Of a DNA stretch of 64,000 nt, positions 25,581 through 38,002 are shown piece by piece (the stretch's first letter is position 1; each line of letters opens with the position of its first letter). The position numbers and the translations under genes were made by a program. The DNA lies in assembly GCA_941918925.1 (NCBI GenBank), contig OW799234.1, forward strand, positions 129,684,895 through 129,748,894, written 5' to 3'. The stretch comes from Phyto melanocephala. Its lineage: Eukaryota; Arthropoda; Insecta; Diptera; Rhinophoridae. The notes beneath the pieces are model-generated. The model did no database searches, was not told the origin of the DNA, and saw nothing but the letters and a program-made list of their open reading frames with translations.

Positions 25581-26720
25581 TTTCGCTTGTATATTTTTTT
25601 GGAGATATACACAATTGAACAAATAACAAAAATAATGGGGTTTCATTATTTAAATCAGCGATCAATTATTAAGACAATTAATACTAAGAGCATATGATCG
25701 ACAGTTTAACGTCAGAATCTTGCTCTCTGGAACAATAATTCCTTGCGTAGTTCATTGTCACCAGAAATATGGCATCTTAAGAAATTTGAATCGAATCGGT
25801 GAACCACGTTTAGTTCGCACTGCGGAAAATATCGAGAAGTGTTAATGAAACACCAGAAAGATATAAGAAAGAACTGCTCAACTAGAAATGGCTCGTATGT
25901 AAATATAAAGCATTTGAAAGAAATATTTTTTGTTATTCCCATATAAGGTGCAATTTCAACAGCTGGCTAGAAGCTCATTTTCACTTGTATGACAATTTTT
26001 TTAGCGCCAACTGCACCCTATTAGGCGTACAGTATGGTGTTGCTTGCAGTATATATGAAAATATCACTGGATCTTACTTTTTCGAAAATGAAAGTGCTGT
26101 AAATGTAATTGGAGAGCAGTATCAATTTATGATATAAACATGTTTTACGTCCTGATCTTGAAAACATACTTTAGGTATAATTTTAGCAGGATAAAGCACT
26201 GCCCGCACTTTTCGAGACACAACAGCTCTTTTAAGTAAAATTTTTAAAGGGAGGCTAATTTTTAAAAGTTCTGTAATTATTAGGCTAGCACGTTTACCAG
26301 GTTTGTTAGCACCTAACTATTTTCTCGTAGAGAATCTATATTTTTTTTCTTCTATTCTATTTTTTACTGACTATTTCATTTTCATAGCAACCCTCTCTCT
26401 CTCTTTCTTTTTCTAATCAATCCTCTATCTCTCTTTTACAAATAGAAACACAATAGACCATATCAGCCTCCGAGTGTGGGCATTGGAGGTGTCTTTTGCT
26501 TCCTGCATACCGGTTTCCTACCTACCTACCTAACTTTTCTCTTTGGGGTTGTTTGATGAAGCCCGAGACAAATGTTAAGCATAAAACCAATATTGTTGCA
26601 AAAATTTAGCCACAAATTGTGGTAGATGTCATGAAATGTTTGCTAAAATGAGGTCATCTTTGCGAAGCTGAAATGGGACCCATTGGAGTGACATTATTTG
26701 TAATGTTTAGTATAAAAAAT
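25580..26720 (+). mobile_element. Dead mariner-type transposon, copy 3, with a 217-bp insertion
   Basis: Broken transposase blocks follow the order of copy 1: YTIEQITKIMGFHYLNQRSI (near 25600), NIEKC-like then MKHQKDIRKNCSTRNGSYVN (near 25830-25905), RLARLPGL (near 26283) and SLWGCLMKPE (near 26540-26570), then C-terminal GGRCHEMF-like sequence to about 26700. Between the RLPGL block and the LWG block, 217 bp (26318-26534) are inserted between direct repeats ACCTAAC. Terminal repeats could not be placed. It is inactive. Confidence 0.75.
26318..26534. mobile_element. 217-bp insertion with 7-bp direct repeats
   Basis: ACCTAAC at 26311-26317 recurs at 26528-26534. The segment between them interrupts the mariner transposase relic exactly between two conserved blocks. 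It holds a CT-rich run (CTCTCTCTCTCTTTC) and a unique-looking GC-richer part (CTCCGAGTGTGGGCATTGG). No terminal inverted repeat was seen; a SINE or a solo insertion of unknown class is possible. Confidence 0.55.
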
Positions 26721-29221
26721 TTTCATTTTCCAATATTTTATAATCTGAGAAATTAAAAAACATGTAAATGAACATAAAAATTTATAAATAAAGTCTTAAG
26801 CATACATGGTGTTTATATGATTAACTTTTTTTCGGTACATTCACAATTTTGAAAAAATAAACAAATTAAATTAGATGACTTTTAGACAAACTTATGCAAA
26901 ACTCTATTAGTTTTGGCTTACAAAGTTGTCTCACTTATTGTAAAGATATTGAATGAATGACGTTAATCTGTATAAATGTTACATGTTAATCACAATTGTT
27001 GAACACAATTTCGGTATTTTGATACACCCCTCGTATAAAATCTTTGAATAATTTAACAGAATATTCACTGCCGTTCATACCCACAGATTAAAGTTGTCAT
27101 AATAAATATTTTTATACTGCTTTCATTGTGTTGTCCTCATACACATGTTTAACTAGAGATTCTTTTTTTTTTTCTTCTCTCATGCAAAATTTATTAACAA
27201 GAGAGTTCTTTGAAATTAAAATGACACAATTTATGACAAAAGACATAAATATGCACAAATACAGTTTGTCAAATTTATTTATGGCTCTGCCAATTCTTTT
27301 AGGGGGGGGGGGCTGAAATTCAAAGCATTTATTAACATTAAAAAACAAATTTCCGAACACTGCATGAAATCTTTATGAAATTAAATCCACAAAAACCAAA
27401 AATCATTCTTTAATAAAACATTTTCGCCATTCAACATTATTTCAGTGGTAGCCAATGTGCACAATAAACAAAATTGTACAATTCACTGGATAAGCGATAT
27501 AAACTCTGCAGTTCAGCTTAAATACTGCAATGCTCTCTGATGCTGCTTTGTGGCACAAAAAAAAAACAATCCTGTAAAAAGGACTAAAGCAAAATATTTA
27601 TTTATTTTTTTCACTTTTTCAGCCATTAAATTATTAAACAACACTAAACGGAAGAGTGGCTTGCAGAACGGAAGTGTTGGACAAAAAATACAATTGTGAA
27701 CCGGCAAAAGTCTGAATAAATTTTGTATAAAAAATATTTTGTTTTTTAAAAACACATTCATATGAAATATTTTGCCTTTAAGGTATTTGCCTGTATGTGT
27801 TTGAATAGCTTCAAGTAACGTACATGTTGCACATGCATTTAGAGAATTTGAGAAATTAATAAATTAAATCTGTACAAGAGGAAGTTGTTAAAATAATACG
27901 AAAAATTCGCTGACAAGGCCAAAGTTATTTTGAAATAAAATTCAATTTAACAACATAAAACGAAAATTTATGCAAAAACAGTTGAAAATTAAATTTATCA
28001 AAAAATATCTAAAAAGTTTCAGAGAACATGTTTTGAATATCTGCCTTTAAAAATAATATTAAAAAAATTGTTACAATAAATGTTTTACACTCGCATTTGT
28101 TTTTCATTTAAAAAGAGAAGTATTTTTTCATTCCTGCACTATAGATAAAGCGATAAAAATTGTATCTAAATTGACAGTTTCTTTCTCATTAACAAGTCAG
28201 ATGAAAACAAAAAAAATTATTTAAATGTTTTTTTCAAAAAAATATATTTATAAGAAATCGGCGGTTGAATTTACACTGGTCTTCAATTCTTGAAAATAAA
28301 AACGTACTGCTAAAGAATAGAGGCGGGTTTAGTTGTGAATACGAAAATACAAATTTTATTTTTTATGATAAACAAATTGCAAAATTATCGTAAAAATAAA
28401 CTATCGAGCACCAAGAATGATAAAATAAAATTACGCATTTCGCATGTTTGCTGTAATTTATAAAGACCAGTTCTCTAATGTACGACGTCACATCAGCAAA
28501 TAAGTGATTGATGTAACAAGTAAAAATTGTAAAATAAAATTCCACAAGTTCAATGTGAATAACATTTTTCATGACTTGTAATTCATAAGTGCAAGAGAAG
28601 GCATGATGAATGCCTTCTCCATATCCAAAATAGTTAGCCTTTAATGATGTGCTTTAAAATGCATGCAAGTGCATGCAAAAATTCATGTAAACATTCATGT
28701 ATGAAACATGGGTTAGTTTTTATCTTCTGTGCGTGCGTTCCATGCACTATATACATACATTCATATTTTCATAAACACATACTCTCCGATGACACGTTAA
28801 TGTTAAAATTATGCATGTTTCACCTGAACTGAACCACATCATCATGGGTTGAACTCATGCATTCACTATTTCTTCTGCATGTCTCGGTATGTTTATAGAT
28901 TCTTGTGCAAATACATCAACCTTAAAAAAGTAAGTACCGTCGCTGTTTTTTTTTTTTTTTTTTTTTTTCAATATGAAGAATTGAATTTCTCCTACGACAT
29001 ATTGTGAATTGAACTATTGTATATGATGTACAAAATATTAGTAGAGAAATCATCAACAAAACATGTACAATTGTTGTTAAATCCTTTGTACAACTCCAAC
29101 AATAGGCTGTGATTTGGGCAATTGTTTTAATATGTTTACTTAAACGTGAACCTTTAATTGTCAAAAGAAAACAAGCCCCTAGGTTTCACAAAATTAAAAT
29201 TTTGGTTACAAAAACTATTTA
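26721..29221. other. No gene seen; homopolymers and microsatellites
   Basis: AT-rich DNA with an unusual run of eleven G at 27302-27312 and a poly-T run of about 22 near 28947-28968. Open frames here are short and rich in Phe, Ile, Lys and Asn. Nothing codable was supported on either strand. Confidence 0.4.
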
Positions 29222-29865
29222 ACACCCCGTCCACAACAGACATGAAATGCTTAACATTAACACTTATATGATGTTAGTGTTAAGTGTGGACTGCTCATGT
29301 TAGAGTTTTCTACATGTTTTAACACCGTTGTTACAACATTTGTTTTAACAATGCTTTTATACCATGGAATGACGTTTAAGCTTGACAGAAGTATTTTCTT
29401 TTTTGCTTTTGTTTCTTTTCTTTTTCTTCGGCAAAGTTTAAAGTATAAAAAAGTTTGTGAAAAAAGGAAAAATTTGCATTAAATTAAAAAAAAAATAAAT
29501 TAAAAAGAAATTAAATTAAAAAGTAATTAAATTAAAACGAAATAAAGTGTAAAAAAGTTTGTGAAGAAAGTTAAAATTTATATTAAATTATTTTAACTTA
29601 ACAATTTTTTTCTAAATTATAATTTTATAAGTTCCCTCACAAATTGAAAACACAAAAAGTGCTAAAAATCACTGCATGTGCTGTTAAAAATACGTTAAAA
29701 TACTTTTAAAAACTTATCTGTATTGCTTCGCCGACAATCGAAAAATAATGAAAAATCTTAACATTAACATAAGTACGTTTACTCCACAGTATAACATAAA
29801 AAATTTAACATTAAGTTATAACATCATGTTTTAACAACAATTCATGTCTGTTGTGGACGAGGTGT
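29222..29865. mobile_element. 644-bp TIR element
   Basis: The left end ACACCCCGTCCACAACAGAC plus ATGAA matches the reverse complement of the right end over 25 bp with one mismatch (right end ...TGTTGTGGACGAGGTGT). Inside each end are subterminal AACATTAA / TTAATGTT-type and TAACATCATG repeats. No transposase frame. It is a non-autonomous DNA transposon; the target duplication was not resolved. Confidence 0.75.
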
Positions 29866-31957
29866 AAAGAAAGAGTTGACAAAAAAAAGTCTGATAATAA
29901 AGAAAAAACGTTTATAATTAAATTTGTGTTAAAATACTAGTCTCGAATAAAATATTGATTAATAAAATGTTGGTTAATAAAATTTATTTTTAGTTTATTT
30001 CATCAGAAATTTATTTGTGATAAAAAAATATGCGTTATATGCTTCGCTGCCAGTATGTTTTTGTGAATGTTTATTGATGTGTGTTCTTGTGGTCCATTTC
30101 TAATAATTTTTGTTGCTGTATTTTGGTTTCAGTTGTCATGTCAAATAACTGACGTCACCATAACTATATTAATCAAACAGTATGACAAAGAATTATGGGA
30201 ACAAGATTAAAAACAAGCTGCTTAGAATTTTATGGAAAAATTCTGGGGTTATTTGAGCTAGAAATGAAATTGTTTAGGGAGCCAGAAAACCGTCAGGTAT
30301 TGAGCTTTTTAAGCTTTTTTAACAGTCATGTGATTGAAGGCTACACCAATTTCAGATAAATATCTTTTAAATAAATGCCATCGTATATGCGTGTGAATAT
30401 TTTTTAAATATAAACAATTTGTCAGCAAGCATAAGTATGAATGTCGACATATGTACATACGTTTGTGAAGAATGTATTTGGCAAAAAAAAAGTCATATTG
30501 AAATTGGCCGAATAGTGTTTAAAATAAAGTTAACTGACATCAATAACTCGAAAGCGACAAAACTGGACATACAAGGTTGACCATGAATTTTGTTTTACGG
30601 AACATTTTGCAGAATTTTTTCTAGTAGTTAATTTGATTACAATTATAATGTTTTTAGAAAATCTTATTCTATATATTTTAACAAAAAGCTTAAAGAATAT
30701 TAACCTAATAAGCTAAATTAAGATGAGAAGAGTAAACTAGATATTTATATATTGAACTACTACAATTTAAAGTATTTCGATTAAAATTAAAAAAGAAAAA
30801 GTCTGTTTAAGTCTTTATATGTCACATTAAATCTATTAATCTTTGCATCATGCATACACATGTTCTTTTGTATTTACATATCATTCAATGCCAACTTGAA
30901 TGAAATTTAGTTTTCATTGAATAAATTATATTCACCACAATGATGAAACCTTCACTAGTAAATACAGATCGAATTACTAACAGTAGACACTATACAAAGA
31001 GAACAACAAAAGCGTTAACAAAACAAGTAATTTCTTTAAAGTTTTCTCTTTTAATCTGACGATTTAGAAAAAAGAATTGCTTACATCAAGGGGAAGGCAA
31101 GGGCAGGGTATTACTTTCATTTAATTTTCTGTTTGTCACCTTATCCTTAGTAATTGTAACATACGTAAATAGAATCGTGTAAATCAATTTATAATTTATT
31201 TTTTACACAGATAAAAGAGTCAACCTAAATAAATGTAATACGTACGGTTTTACCTTATTAAATAAAACTAGTTTTTTTTATACTAAGCGATATTCCGCTT
31301 AGTGGAAAATCCCTTTAACTTAAAGGATTTTCAGTAAAATGAATTTACTCTTAATTAGCTAAAGTCCTTTAAAATTAATAAAAAAAATAATTGTTACGAA
31401 TATTTTATTTCAATTAAGCGATTACTGTAATTAAACGGTATGAAATTCGACTATAAAGGATTTTTTATTTGCTATACTTGACTAAGTTAATTAATTTCCA
31501 TCATATTACAATTTGAGGATTATAGAATTCTTCGTCGCACGACAAAGTTTCGATTGCTTTAACTTGGTAAAGCCATTGACTATTCCTCATAAGGTCAATT
31601 AAAGTCGGCTCATTGTAACAGCACTTGTGATTACAACACTATATTGGTATCCATATAAAAAAGCTTAAACTATTTAACAAGCAACTGCCCTCGAACCATA
31701 TAAAGTATTTAGAGATCACAGCAATCAATCAAATGCAATGAACAGGACGAGTATTCCCGAAAATTGTTACCTGTGATATTAAGGCAAAACCCTGTTAATC
31801 AAAAACTGCAGTTTCTTTTTAATACTAAACAAAATATGATTTTTTCGTAGTTATTGCCTATAAGTTGTACTAGGATTAGGCTTTTTAAACTTAACGAAAA
31901 GTACAAAATTAAATAAAGATGTACGAAATATTGGTTTCGGTTTTTAACAAATAACTA
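29866..31957. other. AT-rich stretch, no gene seen
   Basis: No supported coding exon, RNA gene or repeat boundary. A short palindrome AAGCGATATTCCGCTT lies near 31285, with paired AAAGGATTTTC words on either side. Confidence 0.4.
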
Positions 31958-32217
31958 ATACTACATTTACACCTACACCAAATCTAGTACTTACGGGATT
32001 TTGAACGAAATCTTGTTCATTTCTACTAGATTTCCCATACAAAACGAAATCTACTTCACAACTAGATTTTGGCAAAATCTACTTAAAATCTAGTACTACT
32101 TCGTGATGCAACTGTGGTTTTTATTAAAATGTAACAAAATATACTACGCTGCACACAAAAAAATTCAATCATAATATATAAGGTGGTTGAAATCGCACAA
32201 GTACTTTATTGCATACA

Positions 32218-34567
32218 TTTTTATACCCGCCACCATATTCATTTTGTCATTCCGTTTGTAACACATCGAAATATCCATTTTAGACCCCATAAAGTATATA
32301 TATTCTGAATCGGGGTTTGATTTTATGACGATCTAGCTATATCCGTCCAACTGTCCGTCTGTCCGTCTGTTGAAAGCACGATAGAGGTCGCACCGAAAAA
32401 GCTAGGGCTAAATCGGAATATTAGGAAGAGAGTTATAGCTCGAAAAGCAAGAGTAGGTCGAAAAAACCGTGTCCTTCGAACATCGAATAAAATGGAATTG
32501 TGTCCAAACGCCTTAACGTAGACTCATGAAACTTCGATTATATATTTCCTGGGTAAAGACAATATTTTCCCCCGAAAATTGTCTAAATCTATGCATTAGG
32601 AGAGGAGTAATCGATCAAAATGTACGAAAATTTATACCGCACAGTGTATTTTTCGGTATATTTAAAAACAAAAACGTCATAAAAGCAACAAAATGGGATG
32701 TACGACTCTGAAATCTTGCACACTTTGCTTTTTGGTGACACGCTTACTTGTAACGGCAAATCACTGTGCCACGCCCACTTTTACGCCCACCTCCCATATA
32801 ACGTTTTAACTAAAATTCATATAATTTCTCTATTAATAAAGATTTTGGAATAATAAAGGGCTATATTGAAACACCTCAGTTGTACTCATTCGCAAAAATA
32901 ACTTTGACACGCCTACTATAACGCCCACTTTCACTTTTGAATTGTGTCCAGACGCATAAAAGTAGTCATGAAACTTCGAATATATATTTATCGAGTCAAA
33001 AGAATATTTTTCCCTGAAAATCGCTTAAATCTATGAATTAGGAAAAGAGTTATGATAAAAATTTACGAAAATTTATACCGCACAGTGTATATTTCAAATT
33101 CTGAAATTTCACAAACATGGCTTTTTGGTCAAAGTCTTCGTTATAACGGAAAATAGATGTGCCACGCACACTTTTTTCTTTAAATTTTTATAAAAATATA
33201 TTAGTCATATATATTAGCATTTATTCATCTTACACTGAGCCATTTATTGTACTGTAGCTAAATATAAGATAAAGATGATAAGATAAATAGATGACTCTAC
33301 TAGCAACTACTAGATGGCATGCTAACAACTTATGCTTATGTTCTCCTGAAATTATGCTCTATTAAAAATGGGAATTTAGGAAAATTTTGACCTAAGTCAA
33401 AAAAAATTATCTCTAAACATTATAAACAATTTATTTTCATGTACTAATGGCTGACAAATTTTAAAATTATACAAAACTTATTTCGTTTGAAAATCTTTTA
33501 AAAGCAAAATGTTATAGAAGTTTAAAAATTAAAATCTTACTAACAAATTTCCCGTTTTAGAAAAATGCAGAGAATGTATATTTTGAATCACCCTGTGGCC
33601 CTTAAAATTTAACCTTAAATTCACTTTCTTCCTCTTAAATTCATGTAAATTCTCAATGAATAAAGATTTTGGAATACTAAAGGACTATATTGAAATATCT
33701 AAGTTATGTTTATTAGCAGAAACTTTATTGATACGCGTATTTTAACGGCCACTTTCATTGAAAGACTAAATTTACGAAAACATTTTACTAGCATACCGAA
33801 GTTATAATGGGTGGTTTAATTTTAAGGTACTATGTTGATTTTGAATAAAATTATTATGAAATTATTATTATTTATTTTTATAATGATAATATTTGTATGC
33901 TTCAATTATGTATGGAACAAAATATTGGCCAAATGGCCCCCCAACCTAGGCGGCACACCACGATCCGATAGTCCAAATTTTCAATGACACTGTTGATGCT
34001 CGATTGTTGGGCACGATGATGAGTCGAGGTTGCTTGATCTTTTGCCACGTTATCGTGAAAAACAGCAATGTTTCCCATTCAACGAACTAAGATGGCATTC
34101 ACAGATGTTTTCACATTTCATACAGACCTGCTTTGCAGACATTTAAATATTTTTTACAATTCTCACGATTGTGGACGAATTCGAACGATTATGTTGACCA
34201 AAAGAATCATGAAGTGCACAAAATTAATTTTGATTTGAACGCCCATTTTTATAAAAATCTTTAATATTTAAAAGCGTTGCTCGATTGCGTATCGTGGAAA
34301 GATAAATTGAGTTCAAATTGAGTTAGTCTGAGATTGAGAAATGTCAAATGAAATACAAGAAAAAAGTTGAAGTTTAGATGTGGTTCACCTTAAACATGGG
34401 CCCTTAAAATTTAACCACCCTCTACAAAGAAAGTGATACATATTTTATTATAAAGAGATTATTCTATAGCGATTAACAAAATAATAAATATTGTGCTTTA
34501 AATGTACACAAAATTGGTGGTGGGTATGAAAGATTCGGCACAGCCGAATATAGTGCTCTTACTTGTT
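32218..34567 (-). mobile_element. Helentron-like (INE-1/DINE-type) repeat, copy B, with nested mariner
   Basis: Reverse orientation relative to copy A at 20438: it opens TATACCCGCCACCATATTC, carries GACGATCTAGCTATATCCG and TGTCCGTCTGTCCGTCTG near 32325-32370, GCCACGCCCACTTTTACGCCC, and closes with CGGCACAGCCGAATATAGTG then CTCTTACTTGT. It has fewer internal units than copy A. A deleted mariner at 33806-34422 occupies the same position as in copy A, next to CTACAAAGAAAGTGATACAT. It is non-autonomous. Confidence 0.8.
33806..34422 (-). mobile_element. Internally deleted mariner nested in copy B
   Basis: Same element as at 20583-21199 in reverse, about 617 bp, with ends TGGGTGGTTTAATTTTAAGG (decayed) and CCTTAAAATTTAACCACCCT and TA outside. 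The same transposase words recur (AACGCCCATTTT, GTTGATGCTCGATTGTTGGG, CCAAATGGCC) and the join that removes the catalytic domain is the same. Confidence 0.85.
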
Positions 34568-34755
34568 TTCATATGGAGTTTGAATTTTGGAGAAGTAGAA
34601 CATAAAGAGCAACTCAGACCACCTTGTAAATAAATATATTGTTTTGAAAACGAAATCTTGCAAAATGTAAAAAATAGTGGTGTAAACGGCTTAGATTTTA
34701 ATAAAGATTTTAAATCAAATCTACTAGATTTCGCTCAGGTGTAAATGTAGTATTA

Positions 34756-35745
34756 ATTGTTTTTTTTTTGTTTGATAATACAAAACCAATTTTATGTATC
34801 TTTGTTGCTTTTGACTATAAATAATGTGCTTTATAAATGTAAATCCTTTTTTAAATCAAATTTTATTAAATTAGACATATCACAACAACTTTTCCATCCC
34901 TGATATACGACTCGGCCTTGACAGAAAATATCCCCTAAAAAGTTGCTTTATTGTACCAATTCACCGCTTCATATACCTGTAGGAACATGCCTTGCTATTA
35001 GGCTCTCAATTAAAAAAAAAATTAAATTGTTTAAAGAAATTACACTAATTTACTAAAAATAATTTATTATTTTTGGCTTAAGTTCATTTATTCTAAAATT
35101 TAATTTCTTAATATAAAAATAATTTACAGCGAAAATCGAAAAAAATTTTATATGAAATTTCGCTAATTTACAAATTCTTCTCTTTCTATAATAACGTGTT
35201 CTCAATTTCACTTCTAACATTAAACGTAGCTTTTAGGCCTGCTAATGTCCAATTTAAATTGTTGCAATTCAAAGCAACAATTCAAAAAAAAAATGCATAA
35301 AAGTTCCCATTTGATAAGTTGCCTCTTGTTTTTTTTTTTTTGCATCTAATGTCGTTGATAATAAACGAGTCATATTTCAAAAAGGCAACAATAATTTGAT
35401 TTTATTTGTATTATTCTTCTTAGGCCATTCACTTTGGTACTGCACAATTTAAAGAGGAAACCAAGTGACCAAAGTGAAAATTTTACAGCACAATGCAAAC
35501 AATACACAAGGCTGCAGCCAAAGAACAAAATAGGGAATAAACAGGCAGCCAACAATTGTTTTTTTTGAATTCATTGACTATGTATGTGTTTGTCAGTAAG
35601 TACGTACATACGTATGGCTGTGTGTAAATATTTCTGTATTTATTTTTGTCATCGGTCCAAATGATGACTTCAATCTCTTTGAATGTTTGCCAAAACATTT
35701 GTTAACTTTTCTGCTTGTCTCAGTTAAAAATCAACAGCCAAAAAA
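34756..35745. other. AT-rich stretch with a MITE fragment
   Basis: Around 34885-34990 a segment with TTTTCCATCCCTGATATACG and AAAAAGTTGCTTTATTGTAC is shared with 48385-48500 and, reversed, with 55560-55650. It is a dispersed non-coding element whose ends are not set. No gene was seen; the open frames at 35370-35698 lack credible composition. Confidence 0.45.
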
Positions 35746-36532
35746 TATGTAAGAGTGCTATGTTCGACCAAGCCGAATCTGAATATACCCTTCACAATAA
35801 CGGACATATGTTTAATGTCTACATTGTAGCGTATCCTACATTTTATTCTTATCTTATTTTGAGTTTTATATATTCTACTAGTCTAGCCATTCCATTCAGT
35901 ACCCATATTGATGGGATTGCTAGTTTTGCCCTTTCAGCTGATACCCATTGCCTACAAGCTAAAGATTTGATTGCTGTGTGTAAGTCTAAGGAAAGCCCTT
36001 GTATTAAAGTGCTTATAACTCAGTTAGGTTTAAGCCAATTTGTTAATTCTTCGCATGAATAGTTTTTTAAGACTACGGTTTGTAATTTGTTGCTCAAGAA
36101 GCTCAAAATATATTTATTAAAAATGTCCACATATTTCATTGCACAATTCTTGCTTGTAACTTTGCCAACTAGTCACTGATTAATTCAAAATTTTTAAAAA
36201 TACCTCTAAAGGCCAATCATATTTATAAATAATGACAAATGTGTCTATAAATTATCTTTGCGCTGATGTTAAGCTTTATTGTAAGATTATGGGGGAAAAA
36301 ATGACGTGCTTATTTGCTTATATCTCAGAAACTTATACCACATGTAGGTTCGTGCAACATGTCGTTGCTTTTTGAATTTGATTTCAGCCAACAAATGGAC
36401 ATCCAGACATTTTCTTAATTCAAAAGCTTTCAAAAAATATATTCTTTATCGGGTCAGAAACGAATATTGTAGAGATTACGAACCAAATAACAAATTCATG
36501 CATACCCTTGGTATCAGTGGTGAAGGGTATGA
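35746..36532 (+). mobile_element. Helentron-like repeat, copy 4 (not A-rich)
   Basis: It starts GTAAGAGTGCTATGTTC with the decayed CGACCAAGCCGAATC and ATACCCTTCAC, and ends GGTGAAGGGTATGATAAG. Shared terminal words include CAAAAAATATATTCTTTATC and GGGTCAGAAACGAATATTGT. Its middle differs from the other copies. A 115-codon open frame at 35715-36062 crosses its left end and is judged non-coding. Confidence 0.7.
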
Positions 36533-36729
36533 TAAGTTAAATTAAGGCTATAGTTATTGTACACAAAAATGAATTTTAATAAATGACATCCATACATACG
36601 TACATACATATCTACACACATGCACAAACTTAACTATAAGGCCTAGCATTACGATACATCTTGACTTGCACATGGATATGTATGTACGTCCATGGAGAAA
36701 ACGTCGGCACAATAATGAATACAAATCTG

Positions 36730-36985
36730 GTCAGGTTCTTCTGTGTGGGCAAAACGTGCAAAAGTTATTTTATTGCTATTTTTATGTTGCATCTTTTTTA
36801 ATACAAAAAATATTATTGAATGTCAGACACTCATGTGAGAACACGAGTTTTGACAATGCCCTTTGGACAGGAACAAAACGTGAACAATATTGACCCACAC
36901 ATAGCAAATCGATGTGGCTACAAAAATTCATTCAAAGTTAGACCAACTGATGACTGGTCAAGACGAAGGGTAATATGCACAAGTT
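36730..36985 (+). repeat. Dispersed repeat pair, member 1
   Basis: Similar to 39660-39900 over about 250 bp in the same orientation (TATTTTTATGT, GTCAGACA, GGAACAAAACGTGAACAA and ACCCACACATAGCAAAT against matching words there). Both can be read as similar short peptides with the pattern VRT..VL...F.QEQN.NN..PH.AN.C. Either an old coding relic of a mobile element or a MITE. Confidence 0.5.
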
Positions 36986-37527
36986 GGCTTAAGGACTGCA
37001 GAAATTGAACGACAACTTAAGTGTTTTCTATGCTCTGTATGTCAGAACTTAATGTTAAAAATGCCATTAGGGGCAAAATAACGATCTGAGATATTAAAAG
37101 TAGTGTATAGAGCTCGTCGTGCAATAAAACAACAAACCAAACAAAAATATAAAAAAAGGTCGTCACAGTATCCAATAAACCAAATCGTTTCTATTTTAAG
37201 GTGTGGCAAATTTTAAATTTTAAATTTAGAATCGCTATTGTAATATTTTTAATTGGAACAATTTTTTTTAACAATTTAATGTACACTTTAATATATTATA
37301 ACTAGCGAACCCACTGCCCCACCCTGCACACTTCGTAGTGCAAAAAAGTAAATAAAAAACTCAATTAAAATTCATTTAAATTATTAACTCAAATATTTTC
37401 ATGAACCAATACACATACAGGGGCTGTTAATACATTAATACCTTGGTATTGACGTTACCTTTCATATGAACTTTGCAGAAACAAAATCGGTTCACGCATT
37501 CCAGAGAACATATATATATATTATAAG

Positions 37528-37700
37528 GAACTATTATTTATTTATTTCTTTATTACAATACAATTACAAATTCTATTCTAATTTAATTAACCGATCTGAA
37601 TAACGAAGACCATTTGTCCGTTGTAGTGAAACAGACCAGAGTCTCTGGCGGGAATCGAACCTGCAACCCCCAGACTGGCAGACTAGTACACTGACCTTGA
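37528..37700 (-). mobile_element. tRNA-derived SINE, copy 1
   Basis: On the minus strand, GTCAGTGTACTAG (A-box-like) is followed by GCAGGTTCGATTCCCGCC (B box, 37647-37664) and AGAGACTCTGGTCTG. The 3' part ends with AATAAAGAAATAAATAAATA. The B box and the CGCCAGAGACT that follows it match the second copy at 38981. Length and polymerase III boxes fit a SINE, not a functional tRNA, because the acceptor and anticodon arms do not pair. Confidence 0.7.
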
Positions 37701-38002
37701 GTCTACAAAACAAATTTAGGGTATTATCATAAGAACTGGCATAGTTGAACTTAAAACAACATGTAAAGTAACAGTTTTAAACAGTAACAGTTAAACTTTG
37801 GTTTTATCTCGTTTGTCTTATTGCAGCTAACAAACGCTACGCTATGAGTTGCAAAACGTTTGTATGACTTGTGTATTTCAGAAATATAAGTTTTTAAGCC
37901 TGGTATTGGACATTTTAATAAAAATTTAAGAATTGGATACAATCAAACAAGAGGGAATAGAAATAGCAAATAGAGAATAGAAAAAAAAATATATATTCCC
38001 TA

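Larger units (their letters stand above)
31958..34753. mobile_element. TIR element interrupted by a Helentron-like repeat
   Basis: ATACTACATTTACACCT at 31958 is the exact reverse complement of AGGTGTAAATGTAGTAT ending at 34753. TA stands on both outer sides (31956-31957, 34754-34755), the target duplication of Tc1/mariner-type elements. Further inside, CTAGATTT and CGAAATCT words are repeated in both arms. The original element was about 450 bp; the rest is the 2.35-kb repeat at 32218-34567 inserted in it. Confidence 0.75.

Noticed and set aside
35715..36062. 115-codon frame
   Set aside because: It starts outside and runs into a Helentron-like repeat; the other repeat copies do not keep this frame.
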